Shown: in pieces, positions 27,223-35,973 of the stretch
Position numbering within the stretch: the stretch's first letter is position 1
Layout: each line of letters opens with the position of its first letter
NCBI GenBank assembly: GCA_045604285.1
Contig: JAZUNS010000122.1
Location: 1-61,994, forward strand
Direction: 5' to 3'
Length of the DNA: 61,994 nt
From: SIG636 sp045604285
GTDB taxonomy: Bacteria; Bacillota; Clostridia; Oscillospirales; CAG-382
The notes under the pieces: generated by a model
What the model was told of the DNA's origin: nothing
Seen by the model: only the letters and a program-made list of their open reading frames with translations
Database searches by the model: none
Position numbers and translations under genes: made by a program

Positions 27223-28299
27223 TTAGCGTGATTTTGTCTCGCAATACAAACAGCGATACGTTTTATTCGCTTCATCCGTTAGAACAAATTTGTGCTGAAG
27301 CTCCTGCTCCGTAGCGGTTATACATCTGGGATTGTCACATACAAGATCGGTACGATGTGCAACCTCACATGCCATTTCTTTATTTTCAGCTTCCTTCAAC
27401 AGTTTCAAAATCAACGCCATACGCATATATTTTCCGTTAAGCACCTGTTCAAAATATTTCGCTCTCGGGTCATCGTCAACCGCTACGCTTATTTCGTTAA
27501 CACGGGGCAACGGATGAAGTATACACATATCTTTTTTTGCATTTACCAACTTATCCGGCGTTAAAATAAAGCTGTTCTTTAAGCACTCGTACTCGTCATT
27601 ACTTGCAAAGCGTTCACGCTGCAGTCTTGTCATATAAAGAACGTCAAGTTCAGGCATAGCCTCCTCAAGGCTGGAAACCTGCTTATAAGGCATACCGTTC
27701 TTTTCCAGAACGTCTTTTCTTATATATCCGGGAAGCGTAAGCTTATCAGGGGCAATTAATACGGTATTTACTTCTGTATACCTCGAAAGAGCCGAGATCA
27801 ATGAATGAACCGTTCTGCCATATTTAAGGTCACCGCAATAACCAATAGTAATTTTATTAAGACGGCCCTTGCAACGGTATATTGTAAGCAAATCCGCAAG
27901 CGTTTGCGTAGGATGGTTATGCCCACCGTCTCCGGCGTTAATAACAGGCACCGTAGCATTTCTTGAAGCAACGTACGGAGCGCCCTCTTTATAATGACGC
28001 ATAACTAAAATATCGGCATAACAGCTTAAAACCTTTGCTGTGTCCGCAACGCTTTCACCCTTTGCTGCAGAAGAACTGTTGGGCTCTGAAAAACCTATAA
28101 CATTTCCGCCAAGCTCGTACATAGCCGCTTCAAAGCTTAATCTTGTTCTGGTAGACGGCTCAAAAAACAAAGTAGCAAGCTTTTTTCCTTTGCATATTTC
28201 AGAATATTTAGCAGGATTGGCAATGATATCCTTAGCTGTGGCGATCAAGGAATCAAGCTCTTCAACGGAAAAATCGTTTATACCAATTAAACTTCTCAT
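27223..28299 (-). CDS. pyrB: Aspartate carbamoyltransferase fused to a PyrI-like zinc domain
   Basis: Forms carbamoyl aspartate from carbamoyl phosphate and aspartate. The catalytic part (about 1-310) has FFEPSTRTRLSFE near 45-57, HNHPTQTLADLL, GDLKYGRTVHSL and HPLPRVNEI. The last 44 residues (about 315-358) are an added domain with four cysteines spaced C-X4-C-X23-C-X2-C, exactly as in E. coli PyrI (Cys109, 114, 138, 141), and surrounding residues (VCDNPRCI, RCLYCE) resemble it too. The nucleotide-binding half of PyrI is absent. The gene is the last of the pyrimidine operon. Confidence 0.95.
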   Translation of the reverse strand: MRSLIGINDFSVEELDSLIATAKDIIANPAKYSEICKGKKLATLFFEPSTRTRLSFEAAMYELGGNVIGFSEPNSSSAAKGESVADTAKVLSCYADILVMRHYKEGAPYVASRNATVPVINAGDGGHNHPTQTLADLLTIYRCKGRLNKITIGYCGDLKYGRTVHSLISALSRYTEVNTVLIAPDKLTLPGYIRKDVLEKNGMPYKQVSSLEEAMPELDVLYMTRLQRERFASNDEYECLKNSFILTPDKLVNAKKDMCILHPLPRVNEISVAVDDDPRAKYFEQVLNGKYMRMALILKLLKEAENKEMACEVAHRTDLVCDNPRCITATEQELQHKFVLTDEANKTYRCLYCETKSR

Positions 28300-28323
28300 A
28301 AGTTTTACACTTTCTTTATAGAA

Positions 28324-28953
28324 TTAGCCTATCCAGCTTTCATCGGAAGGATTATTTCTAAAAGCGATAAGACGTGCTACGTCTTCAGATTTAATATATC
28401 CTTCTTTTGCTGCAACCTCGACCACGGTATCAAAATCTGTTAAAGAAATGTTCTTAACATTAGCTTCTGCCATTCTGTCAAGACCCTTTTTCATTCCGTA
28501 AGTAAATATACTTACTATACCCAAAACCTCGGCACCTGCTTCTCTTAAAGCGTTTACAACTTCAATAACGCTGCCGCCGGTAGAAATCAAATCCTCAACA
28601 ACAACTACTTTTTGACCTTTTTCAAGCTTACCCTCGATCTGATTGCCTCTGCCGTGATCTTTAGCGCCGGAACGTACATATCCCATAGGCATATCAAGCA
28701 AATGACCGGTTATTGCAGCATGGGCTATACCGGCAGTTGATGTACCCATTAGAACCTCGGCTTCGGGGTAATTTTCCTTAATCAACTCAGCAAGACCGTT
28801 TTCTATATCGTTTCTTACTGCGGGAGCAGTAAGGGTCAATCTATTGTCACAGTAAATAGGACTTTTGATTCCGCTTGCCCAGGTAAAGGGTTTATCGGGG
28901 CTGAGAAAAACAGCCTTAATGGACAATAAGTCTTTTGCGATTATATTCTTCAT
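28324..28953 (-). CDS. pyrE: Orotate phosphoribosyltransferase
   Basis: Adds PRPP to orotate to form OMP. The ATG at 28953 is used because the upstream TTG at 28965 overlaps the GGAGG site. The 209-residue product has FTWASGIKSPIYCDNR near 19-34 and the PRPP motif VVVVEDLISTGGS near 120-132. It belongs to the pyrC-carB-pyrK-pyrD-pyrF-pyrE-pyrB operon, 12 bases downstream of pyrF. Confidence 0.97.
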   Translation of the reverse strand: MKNIIAKDLLSIKAVFLSPDKPFTWASGIKSPIYCDNRLTLTAPAVRNDIENGLAELIKENYPEAEVLMGTSTAGIAHAAITGHLLDMPMGYVRSGAKDHGRGNQIEGKLEKGQKVVVVEDLISTGGSVIEVVNALREAGAEVLGIVSIFTYGMKKGLDRMAEANVKNISLTDFDTVVEVAAKEGYIKSEDVARLIAFRNNPSDESWIG

Positions 28954-28965
28954 AATATCCTCCAA

Positions 28966-29664
28966 TTAATCAACAAAATCAGCAACACATCTGTTATATG
29001 CAGCTACAGGATCTTCAGCGGCGGTAATAGGTCTACCGACAACAATGTAGTCAGAACCTTCAATCTTCGCTTGCGCAGGCGTCATAACACGCTTTTGGTC
29101 ACCGATATTACCATCAGCAAACCTCACACCGGGAGTAACCGTTAAGAAACTGTCGCCGCAAGTTTCGTGAACCTTTTTTGCTTCCAAAGGAGAGCAAACA
29201 ACGCCATCCAAACCCGAAAGCTTAGCGTTTTCGGCATAATGCATAACAACCTTATCAATAGGCTCTTTTATCAACAAATCGTTTTCAAGGCTTTGCTGAT
29301 CGGTGGAAGTAAGTTGCGTTACTGCAATAAGCAGAGGTCTTGAGCCATCGGGACGGGTTAATCCCTCAATTGCAGCTTCCATCATAGCCTTGGTGCCTGC
29401 TGCATGTAAATTGCACATATCAACGTCCAACTTGGACAATACAGCCATAGACTTTTTAACGGTATTGGGAATATCGTGAAGCTTCAAATCCAAAAAGATT
29501 TTATGTCCACGTGCTTTGATTCCCTTAACTATATCGGGGCCTGCGCCGTAAAAAAGCTCCATACCTATTTTTACAAAAGGTTTTCTATCACCAAACTTAT
29601 CAAGAAATTCAAAAACTTGTTCTGCGCTTGCAAAATCACAAGCAACTATTACGTCTTTACCCAT
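28966..29664 (-). CDS. pyrF: Orotidine 5'-phosphate decarboxylase
   Basis: Decarboxylates OMP to UMP. The 232 residues carry VIVACDFASAEQVFEFLDK at the N-terminus and the catalytic LDLKLHDIPNTVKKS segment near 58-72, with Lys and Asp of the charge network; VTPGVRF and VGRPIT near the end bind phosphate. The start ATG overlaps the pyrD stop as TAATG. The protein is the short bacterial form. Confidence 0.97.
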   Translation of the reverse strand: MGKDVIVACDFASAEQVFEFLDKFGDRKPFVKIGMELFYGAGPDIVKGIKARGHKIFLDLKLHDIPNTVKKSMAVLSKLDVDMCNLHAAGTKAMMEAAIEGLTRPDGSRPLLIAVTQLTSTDQQSLENDLLIKEPIDKVVMHYAENAKLSGLDGVVCSPLEAKKVHETCGDSFLTVTPGVRFADGNIGDQKRVMTPAQAKIEGSDYIVVGRPITAAEDPVAAYNRCVADFVD

Positions 29665-30575
29665 TAGTGAGCACCTCCAATAATATCACACAAATTAGTT
29701 ATTCCGTATTTATCAGCTACGGACGGAAGATCGTTAACTATATCTCTGCATATATAAGGATCAATCAAATTTGCGGCACCGATCTCTACAGCTGTAGCAC
29801 CTGCAAGCATCATCTCTATAACATCCTCCGCGGAAGAAACGCCACCCATCCCAACAACGGGGATTTTTACCGCTTTAGACACTTGATATACCATGCGCAA
29901 AGCAACGGGAAAGATTGCGCTGCCCGAAAAGCCGCCCATGGTATTGGCTATAATCGGGCGCTTAGTTTTTAAACTAATTCTCATACCAAGCATCGTGTTG
30001 ATTAAGCTTATACCGTCTGCACCGGCGTCCTCGCACGCTTTAGCGATGCTGACAATATCGGTTACGTTGGGAGAAAGTTTTACGATGATTGGCTTTGTTG
30101 TAACAGCCTTAACTGCTTTTGTTACCTCTGCCGCCGCATTAGGATCTGTTCCGAAACTCATGCCCCCTCCGTGTACGTTTGGGCAACTTACGTTAACCTC
30201 AAACCAGCCTATTTGATCACAAGAATCAAGCATTTCACAAGTGTAGGCATATTCTTCCAAAGAAAAACCGCTTACATTGGCCATAACCTTTTTGTTAAAG
30301 CAAGCGCTAAGACGTGGCAATTCTTCTTCTATAACCTTATGCACGCCCGGATTTTGTAAACCCACAGCGTTGATCATACCAGCAGTGCATTCAGCTATCC
30401 TCGGCGTAGGATTACCAAAACGCGGCTCTTTTGTAGTCCCCTTAAAGGAAAAGGTGCCCAAAAGGTTAATATCATATAAATCGGCAAATTCGTAACCATA
30501 ACCAAAAGTACCGCTTGCAGGAATAACGGGATTATCAAGCTCAATTCCGCAAAGAGAAACACTTAATCTGCCCAT
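29664..30575 (-). CDS. pyrD: Dihydroorotate dehydrogenase, class 1B catalytic subunit
   Basis: FMN enzyme oxidising dihydroorotate to orotate; in class 1B it passes electrons to NAD through PyrK. The 303 residues have the active-site cysteine in NVSCPNVHGGG near 130 and the FMN phosphate loops GMGGVSSAEDV and AGATAVEIGAAN near 245-270. The start, with AGGAGG upstream, lies within the end of pyrK (13-base overlap), which supports complex formation. Confidence 0.96.
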   Translation of the reverse strand: MGRLSVSLCGIELDNPVIPASGTFGYGYEFADLYDINLLGTFSFKGTTKEPRFGNPTPRIAECTAGMINAVGLQNPGVHKVIEEELPRLSACFNKKVMANVSGFSLEEYAYTCEMLDSCDQIGWFEVNVSCPNVHGGGMSFGTDPNAAAEVTKAVKAVTTKPIIVKLSPNVTDIVSIAKACEDAGADGISLINTMLGMRISLKTKRPIIANTMGGFSGSAIFPVALRMVYQVSKAVKIPVVGMGGVSSAEDVIEMMLAGATAVEIGAANLIDPYICRDIVNDLPSVADKYGITNLCDIIGGAH

Positions 30576-31297
30576 ATAATTTCCTCCTTTTCCAAAACGG
30601 GACCGTCACGGCATATACGTTTATTACCGTATAAAGTTTTACACGAGCACCCCATACACGCACCAAATCCACATCCCATACGCTCTTCAAAGCTGAATTG
30701 ACCGCTTGTTTTTGAGCAACGGTAAACCGCCTTAAGCATTGGTTCGGGGCCACAGGTGTATATATAGCTATAATCAAGTTCCGCCATAGCGTCGGTTACA
30801 AAGCCTTTTACGCCAAAACTACCGTCAACCGTGGTAACGATAACCTTGCATCCCAAGGCTTCAAATTCTTCTTTATAGAAAACTTCTTCTTTTTTATTAA
30901 AGCCAAGAATAACCGTAGGTATTAAGTTGTTTGCAATGAGGCGTTTGGCCAGCATATAAAGAGGCGGAACACCAACACCACCGCCAATCAGCAACGGAGC
31001 AGTTCCTGCAACAGACAAATCATATCCATTGCCTAAGCCGACAAGAACGTCCAAGTTTCCGTCTGCCATCTCGCTCATAGCTTCGGTACCTTTGCCAACA
31101 ACTTTGTAAATTAAAGTTAACGTGTCATCTTCAACGTCGCACACAGAAATAGGGCGTCTTAAAAACAAGCCATCTAACTTAATATTTACAAACTGACCGG
31201 GGGCGGTGATATCGCTAACATCACCTTTTAGTTTCATTACATACACCGAAGGTGCAATCATTCGGTTTTCTGTAATATTTAAAATGCTTTGTTTCAT
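30563..31297 (-). CDS. pyrK: Dihydroorotate dehydrogenase electron transfer subunit
   Basis: FAD and [2Fe-2S] subunit that links PyrD to NAD+. The ATG at 31297 is chosen over the TTG at 31309, since the TTGAGG there serves as binding site; this gives 244 residues. FAD-binding RRPISVCDV lies near 48-56, the NAD-type loop GGGVGVPPLY near 105-114, and the cluster cysteines in CGFGACMGCSC and the later RICRDGP near 208-232. The gene sits between carB and pyrD. Confidence 0.95.
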   Translation of the reverse strand: MKQSILNITENRMIAPSVYVMKLKGDVSDITAPGQFVNIKLDGLFLRRPISVCDVEDDTLTLIYKVVGKGTEAMSEMADGNLDVLVGLGNGYDLSVAGTAPLLIGGGVGVPPLYMLAKRLIANNLIPTVILGFNKKEEVFYKEEFEALGCKVIVTTVDGSFGVKGFVTDAMAELDYSYIYTCGPEPMLKAVYRCSKTSGQFSFEERMGCGFGACMGCSCKTLYGNKRICRDGPVLEKEEIIWAD

Positions 31298-31305
31298 ATA
31301 GAACC

Positions 31306-34300
31306 TCAAGAATCAATAGTAGATATGCAAAGGGTGGTTTCTTCAAGAACGTCCAGCAATACACGCACAGTGTCAAGCGCCGTGAAAATTGTAACGTTGT
31401 TTTCGATAGCAGCACGTCTTATTTCATAACCATCGCTAACATTACCGTTTGTTCCCAAGTCTCTCGTATTTATTACGTATGCAATATGTCCTTGACGCAA
31501 AGCATCGGGGATTTCACTACTACCATCTCCGATCTTTTTAAGTACGTGAGTGCGGATACCGTTAGCTTTTAAGAACTTAGCTGTACCTTCTGTAGCTTGA
31601 ATATTAAAACCGAGATTATAAAATCTACGTATTAAAGGAAGAGCTTCTTCTTTATCCTTATCACAAATCGTTGCAAATACGGTACCGTAGTTCTGCAAAT
31701 GCATACCGGATGCCTGCAAAGCTTTATAAAGCGCTCTGTTAAGCTTGTTATCGTAGCCTATGGCCTCACCGGTTGACTTCATTTCGGGAGAGAGATATGC
31801 ATCCAGTCCACGAATTTTATTAAAGGAAAATACGGGAACCTTAACATACCAACGCTGTTTTTCATCGGGGTATATACCAAATATTCCCTGCTCCTTCAAG
31901 CTCTTGCCCATTATAACCTCGGTTGCTATATCAGCAAGGTTATAGCCCGTTGATTTGGAAAGGAACGGAACTGTTCTGGAAGACCTGGGGTTAACCTCAA
32001 TAATGTAAACGTTGTCATCTTTATCAACAATAAACTGAATGTTGTAAAGACCGATTATACCTATACCAAGCCCCAATTTTTTTGCATACTGCAGAATTAT
32101 TCCCTTAACCTTATCTGAGATACTAAAGGTGGGATATACGCTGATAGAGTCACCGCTGTGAACGCCGGTACGCTCTACAAGCTCCATAATACCGGGAACA
32201 AACACATCTGTACCGTCGCAAATAGCATCAACCTCAACCTCTTTACCTTCCAGATATTTGTCAACAAGTACGGGCTTGTCCTCGTCAATTTCAACTGCAG
32301 TTTTTAAATAGTGACGCAATTGCTCTTCGTTGCCGACAATCTGCATCGCTCTGCCACCTAAAACGAAACTGGGACGAACAAGCACGGGATATCCAATTTC
32401 TGCTGCGGCATTTATACCATCTTCTATTTTCGTTACAGCCTTGCCTTTAGGTTGAGGAATGTTCAATTCCTTCAATATTTTTTCAAAGCTGTCTCTGTTT
32501 TCTGCACGTTCTATTGCTTCGCAATCTGTGCCTATGATTCTTACGCCTCGTTTCATGAGAGGCTCAGCAAGATTTATCGCTGTCTGTCCACCCAAAGAAG
32601 CGATTACGCCTTCGGGTTTTTCAAACTCGATGATGTTCATTACATCTTCTGCAGTCAAGGGTTCAAAATAAAGCTTGTCTGCCGTAGTATAATCAGTAGA
32701 AACCGTTTCAGGGTTATTATTAATTATTATAGCCTCATAGCCGGATTGTTTAATTGTAGTAACGGCATGAACAGTAGAATAGTCAAATTCAACACCTTGA
32801 CCAATTCTGATAGGACCTGCACCGAGAACGATAAGCTTTTTCTTATCTGTAAGAACGGAAGCGTTATCTCCCATATATGAGGAGTAAAAATACGGTATAT
32901 ACGCATTGGTGTGGCAAGTGTCTACCATCTTGAAATTAGGGAAAAGCTCATTTTCTTTACGATAATTCCAAACCGAAGTTTCGTCTGTTCCCCAAAGCTT
33001 TGCAATATATTTATCACTAAATCCTGTTTTTTTAGCTTCGGCAAGGCATCCAAGGTTAAAAGGATTCTCTCTAATTAACTTTTCTTGTTCAATGATGTTC
33101 TTAATAGACTCAAGGAAGTAAGGAGTTATAAGCGTAATTTTAGCAACTGTTTCAACAGCTTCACCCCTGCGGAAAAGCTCTGCAATGGCAAAAATATTAT
33201 CATCCTTAAATTCTGCAATATATTTCTTCAATTCTTCGACAGAATAAGAATCAAACTTTGCCAAATGAAAATGGCAGGCACCGATTTCCAATGAGCGTAC
33301 AGATTTCAGTAAACATTCCTCTAAAGTAGAGCCTATACCCATTACTTCGCCCGTAGCCTTCATCTGAGTTCCTAAAGAATTTGAAGCAGAAGCAAACTTA
33401 TCAAACGGAAATCTGGGCAGCTTGGCAACAATGTAATCCAACTTAGGTTCAAATGCAGCAGTAGTATTGGCTACTGTAATTTCTTCCAAAGACATACCAA
33501 CGGCAATCTTAGCAGTTACCCTTGCTATAGGATATCCGCTTGCTTTAGACGCCAATGCAGAAGAACGGGAAACTCTTGGATTAACTTCTATTAAGTAATA
33601 TTCGCTGCTGTTAGGATTAAGTGCAAACTGAACGTTACATCCGCCTTCTATCTTGAGCTCGCGTATTATTTTAATCGCACTGTCATTAAGCATTTTGTGG
33701 TCATGCTCGCTTAATGTTAATATGGGGGCAACGACTATAGAGTCACCGGTATGAACGCCTACGGGGTCAATATTTTCCATACCGCAAATAGTAATAGCAG
33801 TATCGTTGGAATCGCGCATTACTTCAAACTCTATTTCCTTATATCCTTTTACGCTTTTTTCTATAAGCACCTGATGCACGGGAGATAGCTTAAAAGCGTT
33901 AAGGCCGATTTCTATAAGCTCCTGCTCGTTGTTTGCAAATCCGCCACCGGTCCCGCCAAGGGTAAAAGCGGGGCGCAAAACAACGGGATAGCCTATCTTT
34001 TCAGCCGCTGCTTTTGCTTCATCTAAATTATAAGTAATTTCAGAAGGTATAGTAGGCTCACCTATGGACTCACAAAGCTCTTTGAAAAGTTCTCTATCCT
34101 CTGCCCTTTCTATGCTGGCGCTACTCGTTCCGAGAAGTTCAACGCCGCATTCCTTTAAAACGCCCTTACGTTCTAACTGCGTTGCAAGGTTTAAGCCGGT
34201 TTGACCACCGATACCGGGAACAATAGCATCAGGTCTTTCATATCTTAATATTTTTGCAATGTACTCCAGAGACAACGGCTCCATATAAACCTTATCAGCA

Positions 34301-34479
34301 ATGGTCGTATCGGTCATTATCGTAGCAGGGTTAGAGTTACAAAGTACAACCTCGTATCCTTCTTCCTTTAACGCCAAACATGCTTGTGTTCCGGCATAAT
34401 CAAACTCCGCAGCTTGACCTATTACTATCGGACCTGAACCGATAATCAATATCTTTTTTATATCTGTTCTTTTAGCCAT
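31306..34479 (-). CDS. carB: Carbamoyl phosphate synthase large subunit
   Basis: Synthesises carbamoyl phosphate from bicarbonate, ATP and ammonia delivered by the small subunit CarA. The 1057 residues include both ATP-grasp halves (GSGPIVIGQAAEFDYAGTQA at the start and its repeat GAGPIRIGQGVEFDYSTVHA near 555) and a C-terminal MGS-like regulatory domain from about 930. carA is not adjacent and is not in the window, an unusual arrangement. The gene is 15 bases downstream of pyrC and directly followed by pyrK. Confidence 0.97.
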   Translation of the reverse strand: MAKRTDIKKILIIGSGPIVIGQAAEFDYAGTQACLALKEEGYEVVLCNSNPATIMTDTTIADKVYMEPLSLEYIAKILRYERPDAIVPGIGGQTGLNLATQLERKGVLKECGVELLGTSSASIERAEDRELFKELCESIGEPTIPSEITYNLDEAKAAAEKIGYPVVLRPAFTLGGTGGGFANNEQELIEIGLNAFKLSPVHQVLIEKSVKGYKEIEFEVMRDSNDTAITICGMENIDPVGVHTGDSIVVAPILTLSEHDHKMLNDSAIKIIRELKIEGGCNVQFALNPNSSEYYLIEVNPRVSRSSALASKASGYPIARVTAKIAVGMSLEEITVANTTAAFEPKLDYIVAKLPRFPFDKFASASNSLGTQMKATGEVMGIGSTLEECLLKSVRSLEIGACHFHLAKFDSYSVEELKKYIAEFKDDNIFAIAELFRRGEAVETVAKITLITPYFLESIKNIIEQEKLIRENPFNLGCLAEAKKTGFSDKYIAKLWGTDETSVWNYRKENELFPNFKMVDTCHTNAYIPYFYSSYMGDNASVLTDKKKLIVLGAGPIRIGQGVEFDYSTVHAVTTIKQSGYEAIIINNNPETVSTDYTTADKLYFEPLTAEDVMNIIEFEKPEGVIASLGGQTAINLAEPLMKRGVRIIGTDCEAIERAENRDSFEKILKELNIPQPKGKAVTKIEDGINAAAEIGYPVLVRPSFVLGGRAMQIVGNEEQLRHYLKTAVEIDEDKPVLVDKYLEGKEVEVDAICDGTDVFVPGIMELVERTGVHSGDSISVYPTFSISDKVKGIILQYAKKLGLGIGIIGLYNIQFIVDKDDNVYIIEVNPRSSRTVPFLSKSTGYNLADIATEVIMGKSLKEQGIFGIYPDEKQRWYVKVPVFSFNKIRGLDAYLSPEMKSTGEAIGYDNKLNRALYKALQASGMHLQNYGTVFATICDKDKEEALPLIRRFYNLGFNIQATEGTAKFLKANGIRTHVLKKIGDGSSEIPDALRQGHIAYVINTRDLGTNGNVSDGYEIRRAAIENNVTIFTALDTVRVLLDVLEETTLCISTIDS

Positions 34480-34494
34480 GAGAATACCTCCTAC

Positions 34495-35700
34495 TTACAG
34501 ACCGTTATTATACACAATAGTTCCGTTGCAAATCGTTGCAACACATTCACCGAAAAGCCTTTCGCCTTCAAAGGGGGTTGCTTTACCTTTGGATAAAAAC
34601 TTTGCAGAGTCAACCGTAAATGAAGCATTAAGATCCCAAACGGTGCATTCATCTTTCATAGATATTCCAAATCGTCTTCTGGGATTTATTGCGAAAAGCT
34701 CTATGGCACGTTCAAGACTTATAAGCCCCGTTTTTATAAAATTTGTATATATAAGCGGAAACGCAGTTTCCAATCCGACGATGCCGAAGGCACTTTTTTC
34801 AAGTCCTTTTGCTTTTTCCTCTAAAGAATGTGGGGCGTGATCCGTAGCAATCATATCTATCGTGCCATCCAAAAGCCCCTCAATCAACGCTTCTCTATCC
34901 TTGGCAGAACGTAAAGGCGGATTCATTTTGAATCTTCCGTCCTCTTGCAAGCACATATCATCAAGAATCAAATAGTGCGGGGCGGTTTCGCAAGTAATAT
35001 CGACGCCTTCATTTTTAGCTTTTCTTATCAGATCAACACTTTCTTTTGTAGATATATGGCACACGTGATATGAACAACCTGTTTCTTTTACTAACTCTAT
35101 ATCTCTTTTGATAGGTAAAAATTCGCTTTCACTACAAATACCTTTATGATTATGCAATTTTGCATATTCACCATCATGGATGTATCCACCTTTAAGCAAA
35201 GAATTATCTTCACAATGTGCAACTATAATTTTATTATTTCTCTTTGCTGCCAGCATAGCAGCTTTCATAACGTCGCTATTCTGAACACCACGACCATCAT
35301 CTGAGAAAGCAACGGCTTTGGGAGATAACCCATCAAAATCGCTGAGTTCGTTCCCCAGTTCCCCAACCGTTATAGCGGCATAAGGAAAAACGTTGATCTT
35401 TGCATCTTTGCTGATTATGTCAAGTTGCAATTGTAAATTATCTATATTGTCGGGTACCGGAATAAGATTGGGCATCGTGCAAACCGCAGTATAACCACCA
35501 CGCGAAGCAGCATCACAACCGCTGCTTATAGTTTCTTTATAAGAAAAGCCCGGCTGACGAAAATGCACATGCACATCGCAAAAGCCGGGAAAAACAACAT
35601 ATTTAGAATAAGGGGCGAAAAGCTCGCCTGCAGAAACTTTTGAAAGGACTGCAGAAACATCAATGATATTAACATCTTTATTACCATTGACATAAGACAT
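34495..35700 (-). CDS. pyrC: Dihydroorotase
   Basis: Zinc enzyme cyclising carbamoyl aspartate to dihydroorotate. The 401 residues show the metal-binding DVHVHFRQPG motif (His44, His46), GYTAVCTMPN near 70, VAHCEDNSL, HICHIST-like HVCHIST near 190 and ATDHAPHS near 270. It is the type I (PyrC/AllB-like) form. The start follows AGGAG. It is the first gene of the pyrimidine operon and lies behind a terminator/antiterminator leader. Confidence 0.96.
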   Translation of the reverse strand: MSYVNGNKDVNIIDVSAVLSKVSAGELFAPYSKYVVFPGFCDVHVHFRQPGFSYKETISSGCDAASRGGYTAVCTMPNLIPVPDNIDNLQLQLDIISKDAKINVFPYAAITVGELGNELSDFDGLSPKAVAFSDDGRGVQNSDVMKAAMLAAKRNNKIIVAHCEDNSLLKGGYIHDGEYAKLHNHKGICSESEFLPIKRDIELVKETGCSYHVCHISTKESVDLIRKAKNEGVDITCETAPHYLILDDMCLQEDGRFKMNPPLRSAKDREALIEGLLDGTIDMIATDHAPHSLEEKAKGLEKSAFGIVGLETAFPLIYTNFIKTGLISLERAIELFAINPRRRFGISMKDECTVWDLNASFTVDSAKFLSKGKATPFEGERLFGECVATICNGTIVYNNGL

Positions 35701-35719
35701 AACACCTATCTCCTTTCAT

Positions 35720-35803
35720 AAAAAAATCTCGCCACATATGGCAAGACACAAAAAAGCAGACACAATTTCTGTGTCAAAAATATATAATCTTGCCGATAGC
35801 TCT
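35720..35803 (-). promoter_or_regulatory. Attenuator-like leader of the pyrimidine operon
   Basis: On the minus strand the leader ends in an intrinsic terminator: arms TCTTGCCA (35746-35739) and TGGCGAGA (35734-35727), loop TATG, then seven T. Upstream, GGCAAGA (35794-35788) can pair with TCTTGCC of the terminator and so act as antiterminator. Between them is a second hairpin (GACACA/TGTGTC, 35775-35759) followed by CTGCTTTTTT. The first part also forms CGGTA/TATCG with loop CAGAGC, only loosely like a PyrR-binding loop. The effector, protein or metabolite, is unknown. Confidence 0.65.
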
Positions 35804-35833
35804 GTACCGTGCTTAAAGATATTCGTTGAACAT

Positions 35834-35862
35834 ATGTTATCATAGATATTTTTTTATGTCAA
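35834..35862 (-). promoter_or_regulatory. Promoter of the pyrimidine operon
   Basis: TTGACA at 35862-35857, 17-base spacer, TAACAT at 35839-35834, in a very AT-rich stretch. Transcription would begin near 35827, leaving about 127 bases of leader before pyrC. Confidence 0.75.
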
Positions 35863-35925
35863 CATAAAAAACAAACAATTTTATAGTTTTTTCCCTATTT
35901 GTTTTACGCACAACAACCAAGAAAA

Positions 35926-35953
35926 AACAAGGCAACATAACGGTTGCCTTGTT
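35926..35953 (-). terminator. Rho-independent terminator after the sugar-type ABC operon
   Basis: Eleven-bp hairpin with arms AACAAGGCAAC (35926-35936) and complement (35943-35953), then a T-run on the minus strand. It separates the carbohydrate operon from the pyrimidine leader. Confidence 0.88.
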
Positions 35954-35973
35954 TTCTATACTTGGTATAAGTA

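Noticed and set aside
35780..35815. PyrR-binding loop in the pyrimidine leader
   Set aside because: Only a hexaloop CAGAGC on a short stem; too far from the consensus loop and stem to call.
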